Shown here: piece by piece, positions 54,757 to 63,524 of the stretch
Layout of the letters: each line of letters begins with the position of its first letter
How positions within the stretch are numbered: position 1 is the stretch's first letter
From: Photobacterium malacitanum
GTDB lineage: Bacteria; Pseudomonadota; Gammaproteobacteria; Enterobacterales; Vibrionaceae
Direction of reading: 5' to 3'
NCBI RefSeq assembly: GCF_900185615.1
Contig: NZ_FYAK01000004.1
Span: 1-64,000 of the forward strand
Length of the DNA: 64,000 nucleotides
Notes under the pieces: model-generated
Databases searched by the model: none
What the model saw: only the letters and a program-made list of their open reading frames with translations
What the model was told of the DNA's origin: nothing
Translations under genes and position numbers: made by a program

Positions 54757-55710
54757 TTACCAACCAAAAATTAAAAATATCAGTGCCAATACAGCCACTA
54801 AAAACGCAGGGAAAATTACGCGATGAACCTGAGTAAAACGTACACGTGCCATAGTGTTTTCAACCAGGCCAGCAACTAAGAACACCACAAACAATTTAAT
54901 CAACAGAATAATAGTTGCGGAAAATAAACCGCCAAAACTCAAACTACTTGCTTTACCCCAAGGGATGAAAATAGCCAGGAATAATTGCGCAACAACAAGC
55001 TGTTTTAAACCTAAACCCAATTTCACCATCGCCAATGCAGAACCAGAATATTCTGTCACTGGGCCTTCTTGTAGCTCTTGTTCTGCTTCTGCACTATCGA
55101 ACGGTAATTTGCCCATTTCAATAAACAGCGCAAACGCACACACAATACCAGCAAGAATAATCGTTAATGGATGCTGCCAAGAATTATTGGCTAACGCATG
55201 ACTGATATAACCTAAGTCAGTCGTACCAACACTCAGTGCAACCACAACAATAGCTAGGATTAATATTGGCTCAACTAAGATACCAAGTGTTAATTCACGA
55301 CTACTGCCCATACCTGCAAACATACTGTTTGAATCAATACCTGATAACGAAAAAAAGAACCGAAAAATCGCTAACAGATAAATATCGGTAATAATGTCAC
55401 CTGAAATAGGAAATGGTGACACTTGAGTAACCGTTGGTAGTGCCATTCCAATTAATAGCATTGTTACCACTAACACCCATGGCATGATCCAGAAAATAAA
55501 ACCAGAGTTTGCTGGAGCAACCGATTGACGACGTAATAATTTGGCAATATCACGGTAGTCTTGTAATACACCCGGACCTTGGCGCGAATGAATTTTGGCA
55601 CGAATAACGCGAGAGAAACCGGTTGCAAGCGGTGCTAACATCAGCATCAATATGGCTTGGAAAATCGCTAATACGATCCAACCCGCTGTTGGCATTTCAA
55701 GTGGGGACAT
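54757..55710 (-). CDS. hycD: Formate hydrogenlyase membrane subunit HycD
   Basis: A 317-residue NuoH-like protein with eight or so helices that anchors the hydrogenase arm. GPGVLQDYRDIAKLLRR and GKLPFDSAEAEQELQEGPVTEYSG are conserved quinone-site-type loops. The start overlaps the hycC stop by one base (TAATG). Confidence 0.93.
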   Translation of the reverse strand: MSPLEMPTAGWIVLAIFQAILMLMLAPLATGFSRVIRAKIHSRQGPGVLQDYRDIAKLLRRQSVAPANSGFIFWIMPWVLVVTMLLIGMALPTVTQVSPFPISGDIITDIYLLAIFRFFFSLSGIDSNSMFAGMGSSRELTLGILVEPILILAIVVVALSVGTTDLGYISHALANNSWQHPLTIILAGIVCAFALFIEMGKLPFDSAEAEQELQEGPVTEYSGSALAMVKLGLGLKQLVVAQLFLAIFIPWGKASSLSFGGLFSATIILLIKLFVVFLVAGLVENTMARVRFTQVHRVIFPAFLVAVLALIFLIFGW

Positions 55711-57641
55711 TAGAGACTAACTCCTGAAATGAGAGGAACGAATAACACCACAACCACTACGGCAATAATGCAGAATCGACATACTTTACGGCTATCTAGT
55801 GTTGGCGTTTCACCACCATTACTTAGATAAGGCAATACAAAGCGCTCAGTAAATGATTGCTGACGGTTGTTATAAATAAAGCCAAACATATGGCGCATCG
55901 GGCGGGTAATACTCGCCGCTGATACCGTCATTTTTTGCTCATACTGGTAGCCACACGCCCAAGGATCACCTTGATGACGACGCTCAAGACGACGTTGACG
56001 GAAGGCGTAAAGCAACGCTGCTGGAACTAACGTTAATAGTGCCAACGCAATGGCAATTACAGGTGTTGAAAGGATCGCTTGATCAGCAACTGCAGGGTAA
56101 ACCGTTAAACCATGAGCAACCGTTACTGGTGCCATGTTCAACATTGAAGAAGCGATTGAGGAGAAATACGGTGCAATCCACGGTGCACAAACACCTAACA
56201 CCACACACAATATAGCCAATGATGTCGTTGCAGTAATCATTGCAGGCCCCACTTCACGGGTATTAGCTGCACGCTCTGTTTTGGGTGCGCCGGTGAAACA
56301 AATACCGTACACCTTCACAAAACACATACAAGCTAAAGCACCAGTAAAGGCCAGCATTACCATACCAAATGGGCCAAATAGCATGTTAGCAGCTGAACCT
56401 ACTTTACCCATGCTAAATAATGACTGGTAAATAAACCACTCAGACACAAAGCCATTTAATGGTGGTAAGGCACAAATTGCCAATGTACCAATTAAAAACG
56501 CAGCCGCTGTTTTTGGCATTGTTTTTGCCAAGCCACCCATGTCATCCATTTCTTTAGTGTGCATGCGGAACACAATTGAACCAGAGCCGAGACATAACAG
56601 TCCTTTGAACACCGCATGATTTAATAAGTGGTATAAACCACCCAACAGACCAAGCAGAGCTAACACTGGATGATGTGACGCAATACCAATCATACTCACA
56701 CCGACACCAATTAAAATAATGCCAATATTTTCAATGGTATGATATGCCAATAAACGTTTGATATCGTGTTCTGCCAACGCATACATTACGCCAAGCACAG
56801 AAGATACCGCGCCAAAGATTAATACCAAGAAACCCCACCACAATTGAGTTGCGCCAAGGAATAAAATCGCAAATTTCAAAATACCGTAGATGCCAATCTT
56901 AACCATCACACATGAGATTAAGGTTGAACAATATGACGGAGCAATTGGATACGCTTTCGGTAACCAGCCATGTAAACCAATACCAGCAGCTTTAATACCA
57001 AAACCCACTAAAGCCAATAAGAACACCAATGATGCAGTTGCCCCTGTAACAGGATTTTGCATAATAGCGCTGAATTGATAACTGTCGGCATGGGAAGCTA
57101 CGATCATAAATGCGACCACAACCAATAAGCTCGCGGCATGATCAGCAATAAAATATTGCAAGCCAGCTTTTTTACTTTTAACGCTACCATCACTAATAAC
57201 AATCAACCAAGAAGCCAGTGAAATGATCTCCATAAAAATAATAAAGACCATTACATTGGCTGACACCACAAGGGCTGTCATCGCTGCAGCAAAAATATTG
57301 AAAAGCACATTAACTTTCCAACCGCCTTTGCCATAGTATTCTTCAAGATAATTAATTGAATAAACAGATGCTGCCATGGTGACCACAGAAATAACCACCA
57401 CCATCAATGCTGATAACATATCCATGCTAAACCAATGGCTCATTGCAGCAGTAGCATCGGCAGTATCGTAACCTGATACGATGGTGCTAATACCTGCAAT
57501 AATGCCAAACAGGCCACCAAAGGCACTGATCACACCAGCAAGGCGTAAACTTTCTTGCTCATGCTTACGCCCTTGATACGATAAAATCGCAGCCACGGCA
57601 TAACTTATTAAAGCAAAACAAACTAAAACTAATGGACTCAT
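55710..57641 (-). CDS. hycC: Formate hydrogenlyase membrane subunit HycC
   Basis: A 643-residue antiporter-like subunit (NuoL/M/N family) with about 14-16 helices. Motifs are GWLPKAYPIAPSYCSTLISC, YHTIENIGIILIG and NHAVFKGLLCLGSG. It would contribute to proton or sodium movement. Its start overlaps hycB as ATGA. Only one antiporter subunit occurs, so the complex is the Hyc (FHL-1) rather than the larger Hyf form. Confidence 0.93.
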   Translation of the reverse strand: MSPLVLVCFALISYAVAAILSYQGRKHEQESLRLAGVISAFGGLFGIIAGISTIVSGYDTADATAAMSHWFSMDMLSALMVVVISVVTMAASVYSINYLEEYYGKGGWKVNVLFNIFAAAMTALVVSANVMVFIIFMEIISLASWLIVISDGSVKSKKAGLQYFIADHAASLLVVVAFMIVASHADSYQFSAIMQNPVTGATASLVFLLALVGFGIKAAGIGLHGWLPKAYPIAPSYCSTLISCVMVKIGIYGILKFAILFLGATQLWWGFLVLIFGAVSSVLGVMYALAEHDIKRLLAYHTIENIGIILIGVGVSMIGIASHHPVLALLGLLGGLYHLLNHAVFKGLLCLGSGSIVFRMHTKEMDDMGGLAKTMPKTAAAFLIGTLAICALPPLNGFVSEWFIYQSLFSMGKVGSAANMLFGPFGMVMLAFTGALACMCFVKVYGICFTGAPKTERAANTREVGPAMITATTSLAILCVVLGVCAPWIAPYFSSIASSMLNMAPVTVAHGLTVYPAVADQAILSTPVIAIALALLTLVPAALLYAFRQRRLERRHQGDPWACGYQYEQKMTVSAASITRPMRHMFGFIYNNRQQSFTERFVLPYLSNGGETPTLDSRKVCRFCIIAVVVVVLFVPLISGVSL

Positions 57642-58252
57642 CGTGTTACTGCTCCACCTTTGGCTGATGCTGAACTATCTGCCGCACATTCACGTTTAAT
57701 ATCGCGTGCTTTAGCAATATTTGCTTCGTCAATGAGCACGATCGCTTGTGTTGGACACACTTCAGCACAGGCTGGTCCTTGTTCACGGAAACCACACAAA
57801 TCACATTTAACCGCAATGCTCTTTACTCCAGGCTCCCAAGCAAGAATATCTTGACCAAATGTGCTAGGGATTGAAGTTGAAGGGTTACTTGAACGAATGG
57901 TTGAAGGGATATAAGTATCGTAACTATTTGCCATCGCAATAGGTCGACTACCATCAAAAGCGATTGCACCAAAAGGACAAGCAACAGCACATAACGTACA
58001 ACCGACGCATAGTGTTTCATTAAGCATCACACGATCTTGTTGCTTAGTGATCGCTTGCACAGGACATACTGTGGCACAAGGTGCATCTTCACAATGACGA
58101 CACATCACAGGCGCTGTGGCATCATCAAGTTTAACCACGGTTAGGCGGGGATGGCTTTGCAGTCCTTGTTGTTTATGTACTGTCGAACATGCTGCCATGC
58201 AGGTGCCACAACCAATACACTTCTCAGGATCTGCAATTACAAAGCTTTTCAT
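57638..58252 (-). CDS. hycB: Formate hydrogenlyase electron-transfer subunit HycB
   Basis: A 204-residue protein with four 4Fe-4S motifs (CIGCGTCMAAC, CRHCEDAPCATVC, CVGCTLCAVAC, CDLCGFREQGPACAEVC) linking FdhF to HycF. It matches E. coli HycB in length and in HLQSHPRLTV-like and GSRPIAMAN segments. It is the first gene of the operon; hycA, the E. coli repressor gene before it, is absent. It lies 35 nt downstream of the sigma-54 promoter. Confidence 0.93.
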   Translation of the reverse strand: MKSFVIADPEKCIGCGTCMAACSTVHKQQGLQSHPRLTVVKLDDATAPVMCRHCEDAPCATVCPVQAITKQQDRVMLNETLCVGCTLCAVACPFGAIAFDGSRPIAMANSYDTYIPSTIRSSNPSTSIPSTFGQDILAWEPGVKSIAVKCDLCGFREQGPACAEVCPTQAIVLIDEANIAKARDIKRECAADSSASAKGGAVTR

Positions 58253-58286
58253 TGTCTACCTAGTCAATCGCAAAAAAACCTAACAA

Positions 58287-58303
58287 AGCAATAAGTATGC
58301 CAA
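58287..58303 (-). promoter_or_regulatory. Sigma-54 promoter of the hyc operon
   Basis: On the minus strand TTGGCATACTTATTGCT matches the TGGCAYR-N4-TTGCW consensus fully, with GG and GC 10 nt apart. The TCGACA repeats lie 112-158 nt upstream. FhlA control follows by analogy with E. coli. Confidence 0.85.
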
Positions 58304-58400
58304 AATGGAATAATATAGGTTAATGTAAACAATTTCAGTTAGTTAACAAAGCTTCAGTGACACTAATTTACTTCTTTTTCAGGTACACACTCAATTAAAT

Positions 58401-58446
58401 GTCGTCACAGATTATGTCGACACTCGACATCGACACATATCGACAC
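58401..58446. promoter_or_regulatory. Cluster of TCGACA repeats (likely FhlA upstream site)
   Basis: TCGACA occurs four times in 29 nt (58417, 58424, 58430 and 58440), including the palindrome TGTCGACA at 58415, with a related GTCGTCACA at 58401. This is far above chance and mirrors the cluster at 50564-50619. The rest of the 417-nt gap 58253-58669 is AT-rich with no gene. Confidence 0.6.
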
Positions 58447-58669
58447 TAAATGTATTTCACTCTTACTTTTATTTTGGCAACCAAACAAACTGGATGTATA
58501 AGTTATGATAATTAATATTATAAGATAATTATATTCATATAAATTAAAAACAGGATCAATAATGACGACTATATACCAAACCTATAAATATAATTTATAT
58601 CAATAACTTGGCGCTTTAAAATAGTGACATTATTATGCAATTAAATTGTATTTGAAAATTCAACTATAA

Positions 58670-59812
58670 ATGAAAAACATCACTCTAAAAAAACTATCTT
58701 TACTTATTTGTGGTTTATTAATCTCGCCTGTTAATTATGCGGCTGAATCAATGTCGAGTAATTACTATCAAGATGCTAATGGTAACTTCATTGGTTATAC
58801 TCACGATCCAGAAGATTATATTCACGAATATAATTCTATTGCTTCTTTATTCAGAGGTGAATGGAATGGTTTAATGGATGTTAATGGCAACTTGAAATAT
58901 GCTGATCACCCAGAATATGCCTCTATTTTGACAAAAAAAACTTATTATAAAAATACAGATTGTTCTGGTACTGGTTATTTTTCTTTTATTACGACGGACT
59001 CTGTTGCTATCGAGCCATTTAACACTCAGGTAATAAAAAACAGTCACAACAAATACATCAAATATACTGTACGAACACTTGATACTTATTCATCAGACTC
59101 TCAGCCTGCTGATATGCTGTCTTATTCAACACTAAATGCAAATGGCGATCTAGTATGTACAGAAACACCACGCGCCGCTATTAAACAACAAATAGCAGAA
59201 ATTGAGCATAGAATAAATAACTATGCTGAGTATGAAAACGATGCTGATGAGCTGGAGTTCTTACAGTCTCAATTACGTCATACCGAACCTAGAGCTGTCG
59301 CAGCAATTCTAGATACTGGCACTGATATTACCAATAAATACAATTGGATGGGATTTAGAGATCACCTTAATGGCAGCGTATCAGGATTTGTTAAAGGAAT
59401 TGATTATGACGCTGGTATCAAATTTGTCGAAAATATATCTCCACCACCGCCTCAGCCAGAAGAACTAACGTATGTACGTACGTCACATGATCTTAGTGTT
59501 CGCGTTCAAGCTAATGGTTCAATTGGCTCAGCTAGTATCACTCAAGGTCCTGATATTAAAATTAGCCAGCTGTTTGCCGTGAAAAAGTCACCGGGTATTT
59601 ATGAAGTTACTATCCCAGAATCATTTTTACCAAAAAATAAAGCGGTTAGGCACTTACAATTACAGTGTTCAAATAACGTGGGGGCATCAAGCTTGATACC
59701 GAATACAAGTATTGGCTGTTATAAAATGGATAATCAAAATAAAATCCGTGTAACGACAACACGAAACGAAAAATATCACAGCACCGATTTCAGTTTAAAT
59801 ATTAAATATTAA
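58670..59812 (+). CDS. Hypothetical secreted protein, 380 aa
   Basis: A signal peptide ends near NYAAESMS. The mature part has two copies of a YYQDANGNFIGYTHDP-like and LMDVNGNLKYADHPEY-like short unit, a central coiled coil (about 165-205, KQQIAEIEHRINNYAEYEND) and a C-terminal beta-rich domain with two Cys. This looks like an extracellular or surface protein. No family was recognised. It lies alone between the hyc promoter and the sel genes. Confidence 0.65.
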   Translation: MKNITLKKLSLLICGLLISPVNYAAESMSSNYYQDANGNFIGYTHDPEDYIHEYNSIASLFRGEWNGLMDVNGNLKYADHPEYASILTKKTYYKNTDCSGTGYFSFITTDSVAIEPFNTQVIKNSHNKYIKYTVRTLDTYSSDSQPADMLSYSTLNANGDLVCTETPRAAIKQQIAEIEHRINNYAEYENDADELEFLQSQLRHTEPRAVAAILDTGTDITNKYNWMGFRDHLNGSVSGFVKGIDYDAGIKFVENISPPPPQPEELTYVRTSHDLSVRVQANGSIGSASITQGPDIKISQLFAVKKSPGIYEVTIPESFLPKNKAVRHLQLQCSNNVGASSLIPNTSIGCYKMDNQNKIRVTTTRNEKYHSTDFSLNIKY

Positions 59813-59823
59813 TTAGCAACAAC

Positions 59824-59857
59824 AAAGTCAGAGTGGATATATATCCACTCTGACTTT
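59824..59857. terminator. Bidirectional terminator between the secreted-protein gene and selB
   Basis: AAAGTCAGAGTGGATAT and ATATCCACTCTGACTTT make a near-perfect long stem with T on the plus side. It separates convergent genes. Confidence 0.88.
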
Positions 59858-59864
59858 TGTATAG

Positions 59865-61712
59865 TTACTCTTTTAGCCATGATCTTAAGATGATACGCTC
59901 ATCATTATCACGCTTAACCCAGCCGTCTTTTTCCATTCGGTTAGCTAATGGAATAGAATACTTACGACTTAACCCCGTACGATCTTTAATATCCGTCATG
60001 GTAATACGATCATGGGGCTGATGTTCAGCGATCACCGCGCGCACTAAATCTAAATAGATCCCCATATCAAAATAGATATTTTCATCAAGCGCAGTAATAT
60101 ATTTCTGATGACTTAATTGCCGTAACCATTTTTTGCCACCAACAACTTTTACTTTATTCAGTTCTAAGCCCGCTTTTCCGAACTGACGAATTTGATGCAG
60201 AATATTCAGCGCATCTTGCGGTAAATCATCTTCATTATCACCTTGGCCAATACACCATTTACCATAGCTTAAATGAACTTTATCTTGTTGTTTCAAACGC
60301 TGCATGATCAGTTCAATTACTGCATCATTAATTCGTAATCGGCTACAGAGCTCAGTTGAAGCCATCGCAATCCCCGCACCTAATAATGTTTCAATTTGGT
60401 GTGACATATCCGCTAACCATTGGCTATCAAAACAAAATGGTGCGATGTATGTTTGCTGTTCACAAGCTTTAAAATCTGCATCTGCACATTCAAAATAACC
60501 TTGTAAAACAAGAAACATTTGTCGCTGAGATTGTGGCTGTAGTTGCTGTGGTAAATTATTTAGCACATCGTATAGACGGCGTTTTTGATACCCAAAGATA
60601 TAATCGGTCCACACGACTTCTGCGCCATGCTGTAAGCCACTGCCGCCTTTTTGGATCATGGCTAATCGTTGACCAAATAATAACGGGATTGGCTTTTCAA
60701 ACACTAATCGGGCTAACTCAGTATTGGGAATATAGCTCAAACGTGCAGTTCCATGCCATGTCCCCATCGCAACTTCGACTTGGCGTTGTTTTTTAACTTT
60801 TAACGTTGTTGCCGTTTTAGTTAAACGTACAATACATTGATCGCGTAAGGTAATCTGCTGATTGATACCAGTGATCAATTGCCCTCTGCCGATATCTTTA
60901 CGCCCCACGCCTTTAATGTTTACTGCGACACGACATGTTGCTGAAACAGATGTTAATTGCTGATGATACGCCTGAATCGATCGCACCGTACCTATAAGAT
61001 TTGATGGATGACAACGTACTTTATCGCCAATAGCTAATTGTCCTTGTGCTAACGTACCAGTAAGCACAGTACCAATGCCGTTAACGACAAATACGCGATC
61101 AATATACATCAAAGGATTTGTCGCAGGCTCAAGCACTGCAATATCATCACTGTTTGCTGGCGCGATAACTTTATGACGTGCAATGTTTACCTGTACGGTA
61201 TCAATTAAAAGTTGGCGCAGTGCTTCAATGTTATCTTTCTTTAATGCAGAAACAGTCACAATTTCAGGTAACAAACCACTACGTTCCATGACTTGTTCTA
61301 ACACTTGATCTTCTATTTCAGCTAATTGCTCAGCAGTGACTTTATCGCGCTTATTGATACAAACGACAATATCTTCAATTCCCATTGCATGCGCTACATC
61401 TAAATGTGACGTCGTCATTGGCATCCAGCCTTCATCGGCAGCTACCACTAATAACAACACATTTAAGTGCCACACACCCGCAACCATATTTCGCAAATAA
61501 CGTTCATGGCCTGGAACATCAACCACCCCAATGGTATTGCCGTGATCATCTTGAAAATGGGCAAAACCTAAATCTTGGGTCATGCCTAATTGCTGCTCAT
61601 GAGGACGAGCAGTGATCATACCTGTTAATGCCTCAATTAATGCTGTTTTGCCATGGTCAACATGCCCAGCAAGGCCAACCACTGCTTGATATTGTGTTGG
61701 AGTTACCGCCAT
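59865..61712 (-). CDS. selB: Selenocysteine-specific elongation factor SelB
   Basis: A 615-residue GTPase that brings Sec-tRNA to the UGA/SECIS. The G motifs are GHVDHGKTAL, DVPGHERYLRNM and NKRD. Three beta-barrel domains follow, and four winged helices from about residue 375 to the end bind the SECIS hairpin. Length and order equal E. coli SelB (614). The ATG overlaps the selA stop (TAATG). Confidence 0.95.
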   Translation of the reverse strand: MAVTPTQYQAVVGLAGHVDHGKTALIEALTGMITARPHEQQLGMTQDLGFAHFQDDHGNTIGVVDVPGHERYLRNMVAGVWHLNVLLLVVAADEGWMPMTTSHLDVAHAMGIEDIVVCINKRDKVTAEQLAEIEDQVLEQVMERSGLLPEIVTVSALKKDNIEALRQLLIDTVQVNIARHKVIAPANSDDIAVLEPATNPLMYIDRVFVVNGIGTVLTGTLAQGQLAIGDKVRCHPSNLIGTVRSIQAYHQQLTSVSATCRVAVNIKGVGRKDIGRGQLITGINQQITLRDQCIVRLTKTATTLKVKKQRQVEVAMGTWHGTARLSYIPNTELARLVFEKPIPLLFGQRLAMIQKGGSGLQHGAEVVWTDYIFGYQKRRLYDVLNNLPQQLQPQSQRQMFLVLQGYFECADADFKACEQQTYIAPFCFDSQWLADMSHQIETLLGAGIAMASTELCSRLRINDAVIELIMQRLKQQDKVHLSYGKWCIGQGDNEDDLPQDALNILHQIRQFGKAGLELNKVKVVGGKKWLRQLSHQKYITALDENIYFDMGIYLDLVRAVIAEHQPHDRITMTDIKDRTGLSRKYSIPLANRMEKDGWVKRDNDERIILRSWLKE

Positions 61713-63121
61713 TATTTAACCTCAATATTTGTATAAGATTGAATATAATCGTCAAGTTGGGCAATAAAGACCGCATGATCACTGTCTAATAAAGTCGCGA
61801 CATTTAGTAACAGCTGGTTACTATTAACATAACCAATAATTGGGATAGGTAACTCACGTAGCGCATCTAAATGCAGCTGTGCGTTACCGGGTAACGTAAG
61901 TTTCAGACCATAACAAGGATACGTTTCACTAGGAATAGCACCACCACCAACTTGCATCACTAGCGGTACAGCTTGTGCATAGGCTTTCCAACGTTGTGCC
62001 CATTGTTGTGCTAACGCTTGACTAACCTTGGCACGATCTAATGCCTTTTGTGCAACACCAACAGCCGCTGGATCTCGATTTAATTTCTGAACTAATAATT
62101 GTTCAAGCAGTGATAAAACAATCCGTCCAGGGCGAAAAGTTCGCATCATCGGATTTTTTGCTAATCGTTGACAAAGATTTGGACAGCCAGCAATGATACC
62201 CGCTTGTGGGCCACCGATAATTTTATCTCCTGAAAAACACACTAAATCAGCGCCCATCTGCAAATAACGTGGTAACGATACTTCACTTTGCGCATATTGC
62301 TCAGACGATAAACCAGAGCCTTGATCGATCACTAATGAGACGTGTTCAGGTAAGCGTTCAGCCACATCCTGAATATCGGGAGATTCGGTAAATCCCTGCA
62401 TAGAAAAGTTAGACTGATGTACCATTAATACCATCGCGGTATTATCAGTAATGGCATTAATATAGTCATCACTGGTGGTGATATTGGTGGTGCCAACTTC
62501 AACTAACTTACACCCAGAAAGTGCGAGAATATCAGGAATACGAAAACCGCCACCAATTTGGACTTGCTCACCACGAGACACAATCACTTCTTTACCCGCA
62601 GCTAAAGCATGCAACACTAAGTAAACTGATGCCGCATTATTGTTCACCACCACACAATCTTCAGCCCCAATCCAACTCTGAATCAAAGTAGGTAATAAAC
62701 CATTACGATCACCACGTTTGCCATCACTTAATTTGAGCTCAAGATTGTTATAGCTGGTGTTAACGGCTTTTACACTATCCCAAATATGTTCATCAATTGG
62801 TGAACGACCAAGATTGGTATGCACAGCAATTCCTGTAGCATTTATTACTCGCTGCTGACGACGTCGTTGCAATTGACGGCAACTATCAACTACTAATGCC
62901 ATCACATCAAGATCATCAACACCTTGAGTTTTAAAATTAGGATGCTGACGAATAGAGGTAAATAACTGGCGCAACGTATTTGTTACAACAGGTCGACTTA
63001 ATAAACGCACATAATCAGCTAAATCTGGATGTTGCAGTAATTGTTCAATTTGAGGTAAGCGATAATTAACAGTGGATATTGATGACGAGGAAAGACTATC
63101 TGAGGATGCAATAGTATTCAC
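61712..63121 (-). CDS. selA: L-seryl-tRNA(Sec) selenium transferase SelA
   Basis: A PLP enzyme of about 469 residues that converts Ser-tRNA(Sec) to Sec-tRNA(Sec). The N-terminal tRNA-binding part has LPQIEQLLQHPDL, then NATGIAVHTNLGRSP and the PLP Lys in CFSGDKIIGGPQAG. I prefer a GTG at 63121, because AAGGAA lies 7 nt upstream and the length then matches the family (463); the frame could extend to a TTG at 63169. selC lies upstream with no terminator between. Confidence 0.93.
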   Translation of the reverse strand: MNTIASSDSLSSSSISTVNYRLPQIEQLLQHPDLADYVRLLSRPVVTNTLRQLFTSIRQHPNFKTQGVDDLDVMALVVDSCRQLQRRRQQRVINATGIAVHTNLGRSPIDEHIWDSVKAVNTSYNNLELKLSDGKRGDRNGLLPTLIQSWIGAEDCVVVNNNAASVYLVLHALAAGKEVIVSRGEQVQIGGGFRIPDILALSGCKLVEVGTTNITTSDDYINAITDNTAMVLMVHQSNFSMQGFTESPDIQDVAERLPEHVSLVIDQGSGLSSEQYAQSEVSLPRYLQMGADLVCFSGDKIIGGPQAGIIAGCPNLCQRLAKNPMMRTFRPGRIVLSLLEQLLVQKLNRDPAAVGVAQKALDRAKVSQALAQQWAQRWKAYAQAVPLVMQVGGGAIPSETYPCYGLKLTLPGNAQLHLDALRELPIPIIGYVNSNQLLLNVATLLDSDHAVFIAQLDDYIQSYTNIEVK

Positions 63122-63217
63122 GGTAAGTTCCTTGGCTGAATTGCAGACAACAGCACTCACACTACTCAAGAAGAGATAGTTAATGAGTGTCAGGGAACCA
63201 TTTAAACGCGCGAAAAA

Positions 63218-63309
63218 TGGCGGAAGAGGCAGGAATTGAACCTACCAGAGCTTATACAGCTCACATCGGTTTTGAAGACCGAGAAGGCCACCAGACCTCA
63301 TCTCATTCC
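63218..63309 (-). tRNA. selC: tRNA-Sec (TCA)
   Basis: A 92-nt tRNA with encoded CCA, a long variable arm, and anticodon arm TCGGTCTTCAAAACCGA giving TCA, which reads the UGA of fdhF. The 3' strand CCTCTTCC and 5' strand GGAATGAG do not pair continuously: with U5 bulged out, seven pairs form, and the T stem adds five, giving 12 instead of the usual 13. This is unusual (see findings). It is the first gene of a selC-selA-selB unit. Confidence 0.93.
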
Positions 63310-63322
63310 GAAATTCCTGTTC

Positions 63323-63364
63323 ATAATAGTGTAACAGCCATTATCATTATTTGATTTACATCAA
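63323..63364 (-). promoter_or_regulatory. FNR-type promoter of selC-selA-selB
   Basis: A perfect FNR palindrome TTGATTTACATCAA lies at 63351-63364. On the minus strand a -10 (TATTAT, 63323-63328) sits 32 nt downstream of its centre, so the FNR centre falls near -41.5 from the expected start, the class II activator position. tRNA-Sec begins 14 nt after the -10. Oxygen control of the Sec genes is inferred. Confidence 0.65.
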
Positions 63365-63435
63365 TTTGTATAACAAATAATGATATGCTTAGAAAGAATT
63401 ATTTTAAGTGGGTAATATTTAACCTTTAAAATGCA

Positions 63436-63458
63436 TAATTGTGTTATCTACACAATTA
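63436..63458. repeat. Inverted repeat upstream of selC
   Basis: TAATTGTGT and ACACAATTA are perfect 9-nt arms around TATCT. It has no T run in the proper place for a terminator of selC's neighbours, and it overlaps the tail of the downstream terminator at 63457. A regulator site is possible. Confidence 0.35.
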
Positions 63459-63495
63459 AAAAAGCCCTACTATATGACAAACATACAATAAGGCT
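63457..63495 (-). terminator. Terminator of the right-edge gene
   Basis: On the minus strand AGCCTTATTGTATG pairs with CATATAGTAGGGCT (14 bp with G-U pairs, loop TTTGT) and runs into TTTTTT. It is 30 nt after the stop at 63525. Confidence 0.75.
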
Positions 63496-63524
63496 AAAAT
63501 AATCAGCATGCGTTTATAATAATG

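Noticed and set aside
58401..58446. Short TCGACA repeats as a small CRISPR array
   Set aside because: The unit is six bases with spacers of 1-4 nt and there are no cas genes. Their place upstream of a sigma-54 promoter points to activator sites.
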